Assembly: GCA_019359095.1 (NCBI GenBank)
Contig: JAHHHZ010000019.1
Coordinates: 186,001 to 250,000, forward strand
From: Pleurocapsa minor HA4230-MV1
GTDB lineage: Bacteria > Cyanobacteriota > Cyanobacteriia > Cyanobacteriales > Xenococcaceae
Direction of reading: 5' to 3'
Length of the DNA: 64,000 bases
The notes under the pieces are model-generated. The model worked only from the letters and a program-made list of their open reading frames with translations. It was not told the DNA's origin and did no database searches. Numbering within the stretch: the first letter of the stretch is position 1; each line of letters starts with the position of its first letter. Positions 16,489 through 26,500 of this stretch are shown here, piece by piece. The translations under genes were made by a program, and so were the position numbers.

Positions 16489-16543
16489 CAGTAATTGTTA
16501 ATGTTCCTGGTAAGCGGCAATTCTACCAGATCGGCGATCGCTA

Positions 16544-17128
16544 CTACAATACTTCTTCTGGGGTGAGATCGAGATTTCGATAAATTTGTTCAATTAAAAA
16601 GCTGAGGTTAATACTTTTGAGTTCTATGGTGTCGCCTGCTTGGTAGTTAATAATGAGCCATTCGCCTGTATCTTTTTTATGATACAAATCCATTTCGATG
16701 CTGGTGGAACTGACTAATAAATAATCTTGTAAAACTGGATTTTTGCGATACATTCTAAATTTACCGCCTCTGTCGTAGGATTCGGTGCTAGGAGAAAGAA
16801 CTTCAACGATTAGGCAGGGATAGGTAATGTATTGGGCTGTGGTTTGATCGCGATCATCACACGTTACACTAGCGTCGGGGTAAGTATAGTTACTGGTTTC
16901 AACAATGTTAATCTTGATATCAGAATTACCTATGATGCAATTGCTATTTTCTAAATGGGTATCGAACAGAGCTGTGAGTCTGATGGCAATGCGACCGTGG
17001 TTGACGCTGCCACCACTCATGGCATAGACTTCACCGTTGATATACTCGTGTTTTTCTAACTGCTTTTCTTCCCAAGCAAAGTATTCTTCTGAGGTAAGTT
17101 TAGGAAGGTTTTCTCTACTGGAAATCAT
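16544..17128 (-). CDS. Uma2 family (DUF820) putative endonuclease
   Basis: The protein of 194 residues has the Uma2 pattern: LTSEEYFAWEEKQLEKHEYI at the N-terminus, SGGSVNHGRIAIRL, TYPDASVTCDD, then CLIVEVLSPSTESYDRGGKF and YRKNPVLQDYLLVS. The fold is restriction-endonuclease-like with a PD-(D/E)XK-type centre. The family is greatly expanded in cyanobacteria and often found near mobile DNA, but its biological role is not settled. The start is an ATG at 17128. It stands alone between tRNA-Val and uvrB, inside the segment bracketed by the 29-bp repeat. Confidence 0.88.
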   Translation of the reverse strand: MISSRENLPKLTSEEYFAWEEKQLEKHEYINGEVYAMSGGSVNHGRIAIRLTALFDTHLENSNCIIGNSDIKINIVETSNYTYPDASVTCDDRDQTTAQYITYPCLIVEVLSPSTESYDRGGKFRMYRKNPVLQDYLLVSSTSIEMDLYHKKDTGEWLIINYQAGDTIELKSINLSFLIEQIYRNLDLTPEEVL

Positions 17129-17549
17129 GGGAAATCATTGATTGGTTCGCTTTGGTAATATTTTAACGATTTATACCAGCATTTTTTCAGTAACCAATAA
17201 TCTTAAAACTTCCACAAGTAATGCGATCGCTCTTATTTCAAGTAAACAATTTATTATGTGGCGGTCAACACAGATATCTAGTTTTTAGTGGCTCTTCAAT
17301 GATTTGTCCATCCTCAGTTAGAATAACTCAACATCGAATCTTAACCGATAGCGTTTAATAGTCATAATCGGAAACTCAAGCAGCATAACTATTTATTATG
17401 CGGAAACTTCCCTTATATCTACCTCATTTAGAATGGTATCAAGCAACTTGACCTATATCACACCAAATAAGCGTAAGATCAAGAATTTTTCGGGACATCA
17501 TTCCGTAGAAAACCTTGGCGACAGATGCTGTTTGTTTGAGTACTAACTT
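17129..17549. other. Intergenic region without a convincing gene
   Basis: The 0.4 kb between the divergent Uma2 gene and the uvrB leader repeat shows HIP1-like sites and A/T-rich sequence. On the minus strand a short stretch near 17270-17330 reads VILTEDGQIIEEPLKTRYLC and then a stop, possibly a gene fragment, but it is too short to assign. Confidence 0.4.
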
Positions 17550-17578
17550 TTTTTTGAAACAAATGAACTACTAGTTAA
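17550..17578 (+). repeat. 29-bp direct repeat, right copy (uvrB upstream region)
   Basis: An exact copy of 16413-16441, ending about 44 bp before the uvrB start. It probably belongs to the native uvrB leader or promoter, with the left copy being the duplicate. Confidence 0.8.
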
Positions 17579-17621
17579 ATTTGCGTTATTTTAAATAAGA
17601 AGATCGAGATACTTACTTTAA

Positions 17622-19628
17622 ATGAGCTTATTTAACCTGCAAGCGCCTTTTGAACCAGGGGGAGATCAGCCTGAAGCGATCGCCCAATTAACCGAGTCTC
17701 TACAGCAAGGAAACCGTTTTCAAACTCTTTTAGGGGCAACTGGTACGGGTAAGACTTTTTCGGTAGCTAATTTAATTAACAACGTACAGAAGCCAACTTT
17801 GGTTTTAGCGCACAATAAAACCTTGGCAGCTCAGTTGTGTAATGAGTTGCGGTTGTTTTTCCCTGATAATGCGGTGGAGTATTTTGTTAGTTATTACGAC
17901 TACTATCAGCCAGAAGCGTATATTCCTGTTAGTGATACTTATATTGAGAAGACGGCTTCGATTAATGATGAGATTGATATGCTGCGTCATTCTGCCACGC
18001 GATCGCTTTTTGAACGCAGAGATGTAATTGTAGTTGCTTCCATTAGCTGTATTTATGGTTTGGGGATGCCTGCGGAGTATTTGAAGGCTGCCGTACCGCT
18101 GAAGTTGGGCATGGAAGTTAATCAGCGGGAATTATTGCGGGATTTAGTTACAGTGCAGTATTCCCGCAACGATATTGAACTGGAACGAGGACGGTTTCGG
18201 GTTAAGGGGGATGTTTTGGAAATTGTTCCCGCCTATGAAGATCGGGTGATTCGGATTGAGTTTTTTGGGGATGAAATCGAGGCGATCCGTTATGTCGATC
18301 CTGTCACAGGAGAGATTTTAAAGAGTATGAACGGCGTGAGTATTTATCCCGCCCGACATTTTGTGACTCCGAAAGAAAGACTAGAAGCAGCCTGTCTGAA
18401 TATTCGGCAGGAATTGGAGGGGCGCTTAATTGAATTGGAAAGTGAGAATAAGCTACTAGAAGCCCAAAGATTAGAACAGCGCTGTCGTTATGATTTGGAA
18501 TTGTTACAGGAAGTTGGTTACTGTAACGGGGTAGAGAATTATTCCCGACATTTAGCAGGAAAAGAACCAGGCGCACCACCAGAATGTTTAGTCGATTATT
18601 TTCCTGATGATTGGTTACTGGTAATTGATGAATCTCACGTTAGCGTACCCCAACTACGAGGCATGTATAATGGCGATCGCGCTAGAAAGAAAGTATTGAT
18701 TGAACATGGTTTTAGATTGCCTTCTGCTGCGGATAATCGTCCGTTGAAAGCCGATGAGTTTTGGGAGAAAGTTAACCAGTGCGTCTTTGTTTCTGCCACT
18801 CCAGCTAAGTGGGAGTTGGAACAGTCGGAAGATCGCATCGCCCAGCAAGTTATTCGCCCCACAGGAGTAATTGACCCAGAAATCTTGGTTCGCCCCACTG
18901 AAGGACAGGTGGATGATTTGTATGGCGAAATTCGTGAACGTATTGCTAAAGGGGAAAGGGTTTTAGTTACCACCTTAACTAAGAAGATGTCGGAAGACTT
19001 GAGCGAATATTTTGCCGAACGAGATCTCAAGGTGCAATATCTCCATTCGGAAATTAAATCGATTGAACGGATTGAAATTTTGCAGTCTCTTCGTCGAGGT
19101 GATGTGGATGTCTTGATTGGGGTCAACTTATTGCGGGAAGGTTTAGACTTACCCGAAGTATCTTTAGTGGCAATTTTAGATGCCGATAAAGAAGGCTTTT
19201 TGCGCTCGGAAAGCTCAATTATTCAAACTATTGGTAGGGCAGCTAGGCACGTTGAAGGACAGGCAATTTTATACGCTGACAACCTGACTAATAGTATGGC
19301 AAGGGCGATCGAAGAAACGGAAAGAAGACGTAATATTCAAATTGCTTATAATAAACGCCATAATATTACGCCCAAGCCGATTATTAAAAACGAAGAGAAT
19401 TCAATTCTGGCTTATTTAGATATTTCTCGCCGTTTAAACTCCGAACAACTAGAAGAAGTTTACGAGAAATCTTACGATCTGCCTCTAGAAAAAATTCCCG
19501 CCCTCATTGAACAATTAGAAGTCAAAATGAAAGAATCTGCCAAAAATCTAGAGTTTGAGGAGGCTGCTAAATATCGCGATCGCATTTTAAAATTAAGAGA
19601 TAAACTGTTGGGGAGAAGTAATAAGTAA
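17622..19628 (+). CDS. uvrB: UvrABC excinuclease subunit B
   Basis: The 668-residue length and sequence are typical of UvrB, which verifies DNA damage delivered by UvrA and loads UvrC for dual incision in nucleotide excision repair. Walker A is [14 protein letters not shown]. The beta-hairpin region [12 protein letters not shown] follows, with Walker B-type LLVIDESH and helicase motifs [20 protein letters not shown] and [10 protein letters not shown]. The C-terminal UVR motif ([20 protein letters not shown]) contacts UvrC. The start at 17622 gives [20 protein letters not shown], the normal N-terminus. It is a single-gene unit. A partial second copy is left at 16413-16488. Confidence 0.98.
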   Translation: MSLFNLQAPFEPGGDQPEAIAQLTESLQQGNRFQTLLGATGTGKTFSVANLINNVQKPTLVLAHNKTLAAQLCNELRLFFPDNAVEYFVSYYDYYQPEAYIPVSDTYIEKTASINDEIDMLRHSATRSLFERRDVIVVASISCIYGLGMPAEYLKAAVPLKLGMEVNQRELLRDLVTVQYSRNDIELERGRFRVKGDVLEIVPAYEDRVIRIEFFGDEIEAIRYVDPVTGEILKSMNGVSIYPARHFVTPKERLEAACLNIRQELEGRLIELESENKLLEAQRLEQRCRYDLELLQEVGYCNGVENYSRHLAGKEPGAPPECLVDYFPDDWLLVIDESHVSVPQLRGMYNGDRARKKVLIEHGFRLPSAADNRPLKADEFWEKVNQCVFVSATPAKWELEQSEDRIAQQVIRPTGVIDPEILVRPTEGQVDDLYGEIRERIAKGERVLVTTLTKKMSEDLSEYFAERDLKVQYLHSEIKSIERIEILQSLRRGDVDVLIGVNLLREGLDLPEVSLVAILDADKEGFLRSESSIIQTIGRAARHVEGQAILYADNLTNSMARAIEETERRRNIQIAYNKRHNITPKPIIKNEENSILAYLDISRRLNSEQLEEVYEKSYDLPLEKIPALIEQLEVKMKESAKNLEFEEAAKYRDRILKLRDKLLGRSNK

Positions 19629-20805
19629 GGGTTTATTAATCTAATTGAATGAAAAAGAAAAAACTGCTGGAAAAAATCTTGTTAGGTTCAAAGAATATTC
19701 AATTTGATGAGATGGTTTCATTAGTATAAGCTTTTGGTTTCCGATTAGATCGGCAAGTCTTCAAGAAAAGGTAACTCCTGTACCTAAATATAAACCTGTA
19801 ATTTATCAGACTGTGGCGTAAGTATTTCACACAATATAATTGGGGATAGTTCACACTTGGCAATTGGCGCAGCCAGTAAAGCGATCGCCAAGTGTAGCCT
19901 ATGCTCAATCGCAGTTGGAAATTGCGAGATAAGTTATTGGGGAGAAATAATAAAGGGCTTTGCCCTAGCTATTAGCTCTTAGCCGTTAGCTTTTAGCTCG
20001 ATCAAACATAGTCTTGAACTATGCCTGATCGTAGACACCGTAAAGACAGTGGGGTCTTAAACCCAATCGCGCTTTTAGAAGTTAAACCAAGGCTAAAAGC
20101 GCAGCGCTTCGCGCAGATCGTCGTCTTACGACGACTGGGACGCGGTAGCGTCCGCAGCTGACAGCTAAAAGCTTTTTTGATAAAAAGAATGCTTGAGATT
20201 AACAGCCTCCGTTAAGATTGAACTTTCAATTTGCATCTTCAATACGAGCGATCGCACTCCAAAAAACGCTTTTCTAAAACAAAGGTAGGGAGGTAATAAA
20301 CTTTAGCTAACTGCGGAATGTGGTTTGTAAACTCCACCCCGTGAGATGTCCGTGCTGATTTTCAGGTTCGTTAGTTCCATTTTTATTGCATGGATGCAAT
20401 TTTTTCTCTGCTAACTTATCAACCATCCCTGAAGCCTGTCTTCTCAATTTACACTAAAGCTAAAAAATTCTCTCTACAGAATAATTTAAGTTTATCTCAA
20501 TTTTAAATGCCTTTAGTTATTTTTTTAAAGTAAATTTCAATCTTGTTTTGTCAAACCAAACGCCTATAATATTTACTCCTTTATCTTTTTCTTTTACGCT
20601 TTTTTAGCCATAGCTAGTTGCATTTTTATTGATATGGGTTAAATATCTAACAAAAAAAAGTTAGTTTGATCCTAAAAAAAAAGCATTGTATTCATTAGTT
20701 AGGTTCGATTAATCTACAGTCATGGAGTTTAAAACTCTTATCTGGGATTGAAGCAATTCAATCTTGCCAGTCATCAAATAAACCAAAAAATATCTACAGG
20801 ACTTT
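19629..20805. other. Long intergenic region before the precursor genes
   Basis: No convincing gene is visible in 1.2 kb. Between about 19950 and 20180 there are dispersed cyanobacterial repeats (copies of AGCTATTAGCTCTTAGC-like units and GCGCAGCGCTTCGCGC palindromes). From about 20460 the sequence turns AT-rich with several A tracts and leads to the first precursor. The 30 bases before that start share a leader (AAACCAAAAAATATCTACAGGA) with the fourth precursor, so part of it is a copied 5' untranslated region. Promoters for the lanthipeptide operon probably lie here but cannot be pinned down. Confidence 0.5.
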
Positions 20806-21132
20806 ATGACTATGAATGAACTAACTTTGACCTCATTAGAAGCAGAACAGGCAATTGAGCAAATCATTAAACGCGCTCAAACCAATATCCAGTTTCGCCA
20901 ACTGTGTCTAGACAATCCCAATCGTGCAGCTCAAGAAGTTACTGGCAAAGATATACCTGAAGGTTTTACCCTTCGCTTTGTCGATAACCAAGGTGCAGAT
21001 TTAACTGTGGTATTGCCCGATAGTGTTGATGCTGAAGCTGAACTAGCAGAACAAGAACTCGAACAAGTTGCTGGTGGTTATGGCAACAAATGTGGTGGTA
21101 GTTGTGGTGCTAGTTGTGGTGTTTCCCTTTAA
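20806..21132 (+). CDS. NHLP-leader lanthipeptide precursor 1
   Basis: The precursor has 108 residues. The long leader (LTSLEAEQAIEQIIKRAQ, FRQLCLDNPNRAAQE, IPEGFTLRFVDN, DLTVVLPDSVDA) belongs to the nitrile-hydratase-like leader peptide family (TIGR03793-like) and ends in LEQVAGG, the double-glycine cut site. The predicted core is YGNKCGGSCGASCGVSL, with three Cys and three Ser in a strict Cys-x-x-Ser series. The ATG at 20806 has AGGA five bases upstream. A second ATG (MNEL, 20812) is the start equivalent to those of copies 2 and 3. It opens the first of two exact 423-bp tandem units. It is a substrate for the LanM downstream. Confidence 0.93.
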   Translation: MTMNELTLTSLEAEQAIEQIIKRAQTNIQFRQLCLDNPNRAAQEVTGKDIPEGFTLRFVDNQGADLTVVLPDSVDAEAELAEQELEQVAGGYGNKCGGSCGASCGVSL

Positions 21133-21133
21133 T

Positions 21134-21211
21134 ACAGAACTCGAACAAGTTACAAGTGGCAAATGCGGTGCTAATTGTAATACAAGTTGCAGGATTACCG
21201 TAAACATATAA
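21134..21211 (+). pseudogene. Orphan precursor tail A (core fragment)
   Basis: Starting two bases after the stop of precursor 1, in another frame, the sequence reads TELEQVTSGKCGANCNTSC, RITVNI and stop. This is the leader end (LEQV-x-SG) plus a Cys-rich core of a further precursor whose leader has been lost. There is no start codon. A nearly identical copy lies at 21557-21634. Confidence 0.75.
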
Positions 21212-21234
21212 ACATAGCGAGAGATTATTTAATC

Positions 21235-21555
21235 ATGAATGAACTAACTTTGACTTCATTAGAAGCAGAACAGGCAATTGAGCAAATCATTAAACGCGCT
21301 CAAACCGATAGCCAGTTTCGTCAACTGTGTCTAGACAATCCTAATCGTGCAGCTCAAGAAGTTACTGGCAAAGATATCCCTGAAGGTTTTACCCTTCGCT
21401 TTGTCGATAACCAAGGTGCAGATTTAACTGTAGTTTTACCCGATAGTGTTGATGCTGAAGCCGAACTAGCAGAACAAGAACTGGAACAAGTTGCTGGTGG
21501 CGCATACAACAAATGCGGTGGTAGTTGTGGTGCTAGTTGTGGTGTTTCCCTCTAA
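21235..21555 (+). CDS. NHLP-leader lanthipeptide precursor 2
   Basis: The precursor has 106 residues from the ATG at 21235 (MNELTLTSLEAEQ). A longer frame from 21187 would add 16 residues from the orphan tail and is unlikely. The leader is nearly identical to precursor 1 and ends LEQVAGG. The core AYNKCGGSCGASCGVSL differs from precursor 1 only in its first two positions. The MNEL start lies exactly 423 bp after that of precursor 1 and 423 bp before that of precursor 3, showing recent tandem duplication. A weak purine-rich stretch (GCGAGAGA) lies upstream as a possible ribosome binding site. Confidence 0.93.
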   Translation: MNELTLTSLEAEQAIEQIIKRAQTDSQFRQLCLDNPNRAAQEVTGKDIPEGFTLRFVDNQGADLTVVLPDSVDAEAELAEQELEQVAGGAYNKCGGSCGASCGVSL

Positions 21556-21556
21556 T

Positions 21557-21634
21557 CCAGAACTCGAACAAGTTGCAAGTGGCAAATGCGGTGCTAATTG
21601 TAATACAAATTGCAAGATTACCGTATTCGTATAA
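21557..21634 (+). pseudogene. Orphan precursor tail B (core fragment)
   Basis: This is the 423-bp-shifted copy of orphan tail A. It reads PELEQVASGKCGANCNTNC, KITVFV and stop, with several substitutions. It has no start and no leader. The two tails show that the duplicated unit already contained one intact and one decayed precursor. Confidence 0.75.
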
Positions 21635-21657
21635 ACGTAGCGAGAGATTATTTAATC

Positions 21658-21993
21658 ATGAATGAACTAACTTTGACTTCATTAGAAGCAGAACAGGCAA
21701 TTGAGCAAATCATTAAACGCGCTCAAACCGATCGCCAGTTTCGTCAACTGTGTCTAGACAATCCCAATCGTGCAGCTCAAGAAGCTACTGGCAAAGATAT
21801 GCCTGAAGGTTTTACCCTGCGCTTTGTCGAAAACCAAAATGCAGATTTAACTGTAGTTTTACCCGATTTAGTTGATGCTGACGCCGAACTCTCTGATACA
21901 GAATTGGAACGAGTTGCAGGGGGCGACCTAAAAATAGCTGGAGGAGGCACTATTAAAACAGAGGATCTTAAAAGATCTGCCCTGTTTCGATAG
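21658..21993 (+). CDS. NHLP-leader precursor 3, altered core without Cys
   Basis: The precursor has 111 residues from the ATG at 21658. The leader is intact and ends LERVAGG, but the sequence after it (DLKIAGGGTIKTEDLKR and a few more residues) has no Cys, so no lanthionine can form within it. The switch looks like recombination or a frameshift in the core: right behind it lies the end of another precursor (21989-22093). It may be a dead copy or a non-lanthionine product. Thr and Ser that LanM could dehydrate are still present. Confidence 0.75.
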   Translation: MNELTLTSLEAEQAIEQIIKRAQTDRQFRQLCLDNPNRAAQEATGKDMPEGFTLRFVENQNADLTVVLPDLVDADAELSDTELERVAGGDLKIAGGGTIKTEDLKRSALFR

Positions 21994-22093
21994 TGTTGAT
22001 GCTGAAGCCGAACTCTCTGATGCAGAATTGGAACAAGTTGCTGGTGGTCTTACTAAATGTGCTTTTGGTTCGGCAGTGGTAAACGAGTTCTAA
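21989..22093 (+). pseudogene. Orphan precursor tail C (leader end plus core)
   Basis: The frame starts at DSVDAEAELSDAELEQVAGG and continues LTKCAFGSAVVNEF, stop at 22091-22093. It is the last third of an NHLP leader and a core with a single Cys. The upstream leader part is missing and the frame overlaps the end of precursor 3, pointing to an unequal crossover here. Confidence 0.75.
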
Positions 22094-22170
22094 TAATTTT
22101 CTGACTCCCTGTTCGTCGCGATCGCCAATATGAACACCCACGATAAACCAAAAAACATCTACAGGATTTT

Positions 22171-22488
22171 ATGACTATGAATGAACTAACTTTGACCTCA
22201 TTAGAAGCAGAACAAGCAATTGAGCAAATCGTCAAACGCGCTCAAACCGATAGCCAGTTTCGTCAACTGTGTCTAGACAATCCCAATCGTGCAGCTCAAG
22301 AAGTTACTGGCAAAGATATCCCTGAAGGTTTTACCCTTCACTTTATCGATAACCAAAATGCAGATTTAACTGTAGTTTTACCCGATTTAGTTGATGGTAA
22401 TGCCGAACTCTCTAATGCAGAATTGGAAGAAGTTGCTGGTGGTACTAACAAATGTGCGGCTAGCTGTGGCGGTACTTCATGGCTTTAA
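22171..22488 (+). CDS. NHLP-leader lanthipeptide precursor 4
   Basis: The precursor has 105 residues. It starts MTMNELTLTSLEAEQ with AGGA five bases before the ATG and the same 5' leader DNA as precursor 1. The leader ends LEEVAGG. The core TNKCAASCGGTSWL has two Cys, two Ser and two Thr and ends in aromatic and aliphatic residues, so its ring pattern must differ from that of precursors 1 and 2. Confidence 0.92.
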   Translation: MTMNELTLTSLEAEQAIEQIVKRAQTDSQFRQLCLDNPNRAAQEVTGKDIPEGFTLHFIDNQNADLTVVLPDLVDGNAELSNAELEEVAGGTNKCAASCGGTSWL

Positions 22489-22519
22489 GTAGCTAAAAAA
22501 CAAAGGAGAATTTATCAAG

Positions 22520-22888
22520 ATGAATCAAGTCATTACTTCATTAGAAGCAGAACAGGCAATTGAGCAAATTGTCAAACGCGCTCAAACCGATAGCCAGTTT
22601 CGTCAACTGTGTCTAGACAATCCCAATCGTGCAGTTCAAGGAGTTACTGGCAAAGATATACCTGAAGGTTTCACCCTTCGCTTTGTCGATAACCAAAATG
22701 CAGATTTGACTGTAGTTTTACCCGATTTAGTTGATGGTAATGCCGAACTCTCTAATGCAGAATTAGAACAAGTTGCTGGCGGTGGCGACAAACCAAATTG
22801 TGCTGCCAGCTGTGGTGTTAGTTGTGGCTATTCCGACGATCTTAAGGGTGGCAATTTGGATATTGGGATTACTTTTACTAAAAAATAA
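22520..22888 (+). CDS. NHLP-leader lanthipeptide precursor 5, long core
   Basis: The precursor has 122 residues. A strong ribosome binding site (AAAGGAGA) precedes the ATG at 22520. The N-terminus is MNQVITSLEAEQ and the leader ends LEQVAGG. The core of about 34 residues begins GDKPNCAASCGVSCGYSDD and continues with a charged tail ending GITFTKK. The Cys-Ser cluster resembles precursors 1 and 2, while the extra tail is new. It is the best-supported start in the family. Confidence 0.92.
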   Translation: MNQVITSLEAEQAIEQIVKRAQTDSQFRQLCLDNPNRAVQGVTGKDIPEGFTLRFVDNQNADLTVVLPDLVDGNAELSNAELEQVAGGGDKPNCAASCGVSCGYSDDLKGGNLDIGITFTKK

Positions 22889-22975
22889 TTCTCAACCAAA
22901 CCCAAGTATGAACATATTTAGTCGAACTTTTGTTCAACAAGAACATGAGCAAACAAACACAAGCAGATTTTTATC

Positions 22976-23320
22976 ATGAATCAAATTATTACTCAACAAG
23001 AAGCAGAACAAGCAATTGAGCGAATTATCAAACGCGCTCAAACCGATAGCGAGTTCCGTCAATTATGTCTAGACAATCCCAATTGTGCAGCTCAAGAAGC
23101 CACTGGCAAGGAAATACCCCCAGGTTACGTTCTTAAGTTTGTGGACAACAAACGTGCCGACTTAACTGTAGTGTTACCAGACATTATTGAAGAGTCAGCA
23201 GAATTATCTGATACAGAATTAGACCAAGTAGCTGGTGGTGGCAAATGTGGAATATCTTGTGGTGCAACAGGGCCTGGTGGTTGTCTTTGTATCGGTATCC
23301 CAAGTCTAACTGGTCTTTAA
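22976..23320 (+). CDS. NHLP-leader lanthipeptide precursor 6
   Basis: The precursor has 114 residues and is the most diverged of the family: MNQIITQQEAEQAIERI, IPPGYVLKFVDNKRADLTVV and LDQVAGG. The core of about 26 residues begins GKCGISCGATGPGGCLCIG and ends SLTGL, with four Cys. It is the last precursor before the synthetase gene, separated from it by about 190 bp containing a hairpin. Confidence 0.92.
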   Translation: MNQIITQQEAEQAIERIIKRAQTDSEFRQLCLDNPNCAAQEATGKEIPPGYVLKFVDNKRADLTVVLPDIIEESAELSDTELDQVAGGGKCGISCGATGPGGCLCIGIPSLTGL

Positions 23321-23329
23321 AAGCAAAAA

Positions 23330-23366
23330 GTTGAGATTTTTGGTTTTCGCCACCTGAAACCTCAAC
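23330..23366 (+). promoter_or_regulatory. Hairpin between the precursors and lanM
   Basis: GTTGA (23330-23334) pairs with TCAAC (23362-23366) and GGTTT (23342-23346) with AAACC (23357-23361), giving a 10-bp stem with a seven-base bulge and a 10-base loop. No T run follows, so it is not a standard terminator. It could be a partial terminator or an RNA-stability element that keeps precursor transcripts more abundant than lanM. Confidence 0.35.
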
Positions 23367-23509
23367 CGTTCGCTAAAACTACAGTTTAGTTCTCGATCTA
23401 GTATAGCAGTCTCAATTTGTTTGCCAGCCAAACTGGTTAAAACCCAGCAAGTTTGGGATTGCTATGCTTTTTGTCCAAAAATCAGCATTAAAACAATAAG
23501 GAGCAGTTC

Positions 23510-26500
23510 ATGGTCAGTCTTCAAAGAAAAAATGAAATCACCACAGCTTCCGAGCCAGGTGCGATCGCTCACAAATCAGCTAAAAGAAAATTATCCGAGC
23601 CAGATTTGATCGAGATTGTCGAGCAAGCTAGTACCATTGCCGAAAGATTAAGTCCCGATTTTGAGGCTAGTTCAACTGTTGACGAAAACGAAATCTCTCG
23701 TAGATTAGAACGTTGGTATCAGGTTGTTGCCCAAGGTGATGTAGAACAATTTAACAAACGTCTTGCTTGGGATAATCTAGACCTGAATACAGTCAAAACA
23801 GTCTTAGGAAAGGTTAAACTTACCCAATCTGCATCATTGCCTCAATGGGCAAAAACCCTCAAAGCATCGCTGGAAAACTCTTGTGATGTAGAAGCAATCA
23901 GAACTCCAGACGAATCTAAACAAGAACCAATACCATTTGAAGCACTATATTTACCATTTGTAGCAGTTGCTTCCCAAAGATTGAAACAGGTGGCTGGTTC
24001 AAGCTACGATCGCTTGAATTGTGAGTGCCATAAAACTTTGAAGCTCGACTTATTGACTAAATTATCTGGTCTTTGCTCTAAAGCGATGGAGTTGGAATTT
24101 AAAGCCTTTCGTGCTTACCAACAGCAAGTTTCGACTGTATCCAAAACTCGTTGGTTCGGTCAATTTCCTGGCAGTCAATCTACCAAACAGTATGACGCCT
24201 TTGTTACTGAAATGCAGTCGGGTAAATTAGTCTCATTCTTTCAAGAATATAGTGTTTTAGGACGTTTGGTGGGTACGTTAATTGATTTTTGGGTAGATGC
24301 GATCGCGGAATTTTTGGCACGTTTGGATACTGATTGGGCAGGTATTGAGGAAATCTTTGGTTCTGAATCGTCATTAGACAAAGTAGTTAGTATTCGACCT
24401 TTTCTCTCCGATCGTCATCATCAGGGTCGTACCGTATTTGCGATTCAGTTTGCGTCTGATTTAAAACTAATTTATAAACCTAAAGATATCGGACAAGAAG
24501 CTACATATTTTCAGCTACTTGATTGGTTAAACCAGCACGGCAGTCCCTTACCCTTTAAACTATTTAAAACTTTTAATCGCTCTACCCATGGTTGGGTAGA
24601 ATATGTCGAGCAGTTACCCTGTCAATCTCCAGAGGAAGCTCAACGTTATTATCAACGTGCGGGAATGCTTCTTTGCTTACTATACGTAATTGAAGGAACT
24701 GATGTTCATCATGAAAATATTGTGGCTTGTGGCGAACATCCTGTACTAGTTGACATGGAAACCTTATTTCACCACCGAATTAAGGAGATGGACAGTCTAG
24801 GAGATTCAGCCCTAGATTTAGCCAACGAACAGATGCAGAATTCAGTTTTACGCACCTATATGTTACCTCGTTGGGAGTTTGGCATTGACGGTCAAAGTTA
24901 CGACATTAGTGGATTAGGGGGTTTTGGCGGTAGAGAAACACCTCTTTTAGTTCCCAAATGGTCAAACCTCAATACTGATGCGATGAAGTTGACCTATGAA
25001 AAATTCATTACTAAACCTAGTAATAATGTTCCTTTCCTAGACGGTAAACCTTTACCAGCCAACCTATATATTGAGGATTTGGTTGCAGGATTTCGTCAAA
25101 TGTACAATTTCTGGCTGACCAATAAAGAAACTTTGCTCGCTCCAGATAGTCCCTTTAGTCAACTAGCTCCTCAACGAGTACGCTTTATCTTCCGTCACAC
25201 TAAAATTTATGCTTCTGTAAGCAGGACTGTTCTTAGTCCCCAATATCTCAAAAATGGTGTAGATCGCAGTATTGAAATGGAAGTTTTAGGTTTAGCAATG
25301 TTGAAAGCAGCTAATCCACCAGTCTTTTGGCCATTGTTCCAGGCAGAAAAAGAGAGCTTAGAGCAGTTGGATATTCCGATGTTTGTTGGTTCTTCCGATA
25401 GCGACTGTCTGGTGTTAGATGATGGTCAAAAAATAGATAGTTGCTTTGCTCAATCTAGTAATGATTTAGTTGGATCGAGGATTCAAAAGCTTGACGAGCA
25501 GGATTTAGAAACTCAAGTTGGTTATATTTGGGGGACGATTCAGGCTAGTTCGATGGAGGATAGTCTTGACATAACTGGAAATCTTGTTCCCCCAGCTTTA
25601 GATCTGAGCGATTCACTAATAGATCTGGTTCGAGTAGAAAATTTAACTTCAGATGCCTTAGTAGAATACAGCGTCCAAATTGCTCAGGAGCTAAAGCAAA
25701 AAGCTATTTATACCAGCGAAGGCAGTGCTACCTGGATTTCTCTGATCTATCAACCCGATGCTCAACAGTACGAAATGCTACCAATGGGCTTGCGTCTGTT
25801 TGATGGTTGTTCGGGAGTGGCGATGTTCTTGGCAGGACTAACAAAAATCACTAATAGCAAAAGTCATCGAGATTTAGCTTTGGCCACTTTAAACCCCTTA
25901 TTAAGAAAAATCAACGACTGCTGCGATCGCCTTACTCAAGAATTGGGTATTGGTGGAGGCATGGGTGCGGGGGGATTTATTTATAGTCTGGTTAAAAGCG
26001 GTCAAATGTTGGGAGAAGATTTTCTCGAACCAGCCAAACAAGTCGCTGCCAGCATTACCACAGAAAGAATTGCTGACGATCGCACATTTGATCTTTTAGG
26101 TGGCAGTGCGGGGGCAATCTTAGGCTTACTCTCTCTCTATCAGGTTCAACCCACAGAAGAGATTCTAGAACAAGCGATCGCCTGCGGTAGTCATTTATTA
26201 GAGCATCGAGTCAAGAGTGAATCTGGACATCGAGCTTGGATGACAGGCAAGCAGATGCTGACAGGATTTTCTCACGGTGCAGCAGGTATTGCTTATGCTC
26301 TAGCGCGTTTATTTGAAGTTACTCAACAAGAGGAATTTTTAATTGCAGCATTGGAAAGTAATGCCTACGAAGCTAATGTTTTCATTCCCGAACAAAATAA
26401 TTGGCCAGATTTCCGCTATCCTCCTACGGAAAAAGGTTATTCCTGTTGGAATTCTTGGTGTCATGGCGCGTCGGGAATTGGCATGGCAAGAATAGCCGAA

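Noticed and set aside
19699-19908. A 69-codon minus-strand frame after uvrB
   Set aside because: It has no ribosome binding site or domain, and part of it consists of repeat-like sequence.
20020-20180. A structured RNA or riboswitch between uvrB and the precursors
   Set aside because: The strong short palindromes match dispersed cyanobacterial repeats found elsewhere in the window, and no known riboswitch core could be recognised.
20806-23320. Precursors as Nif11-type leaders
   Set aside because: The leader contains the nitrile-hydratase-like segment (IPEGFTLRFVDN, DLTVVLPD), which is the NHLP and not the Nif11 family, and the exporter genes are of the NHLP type.
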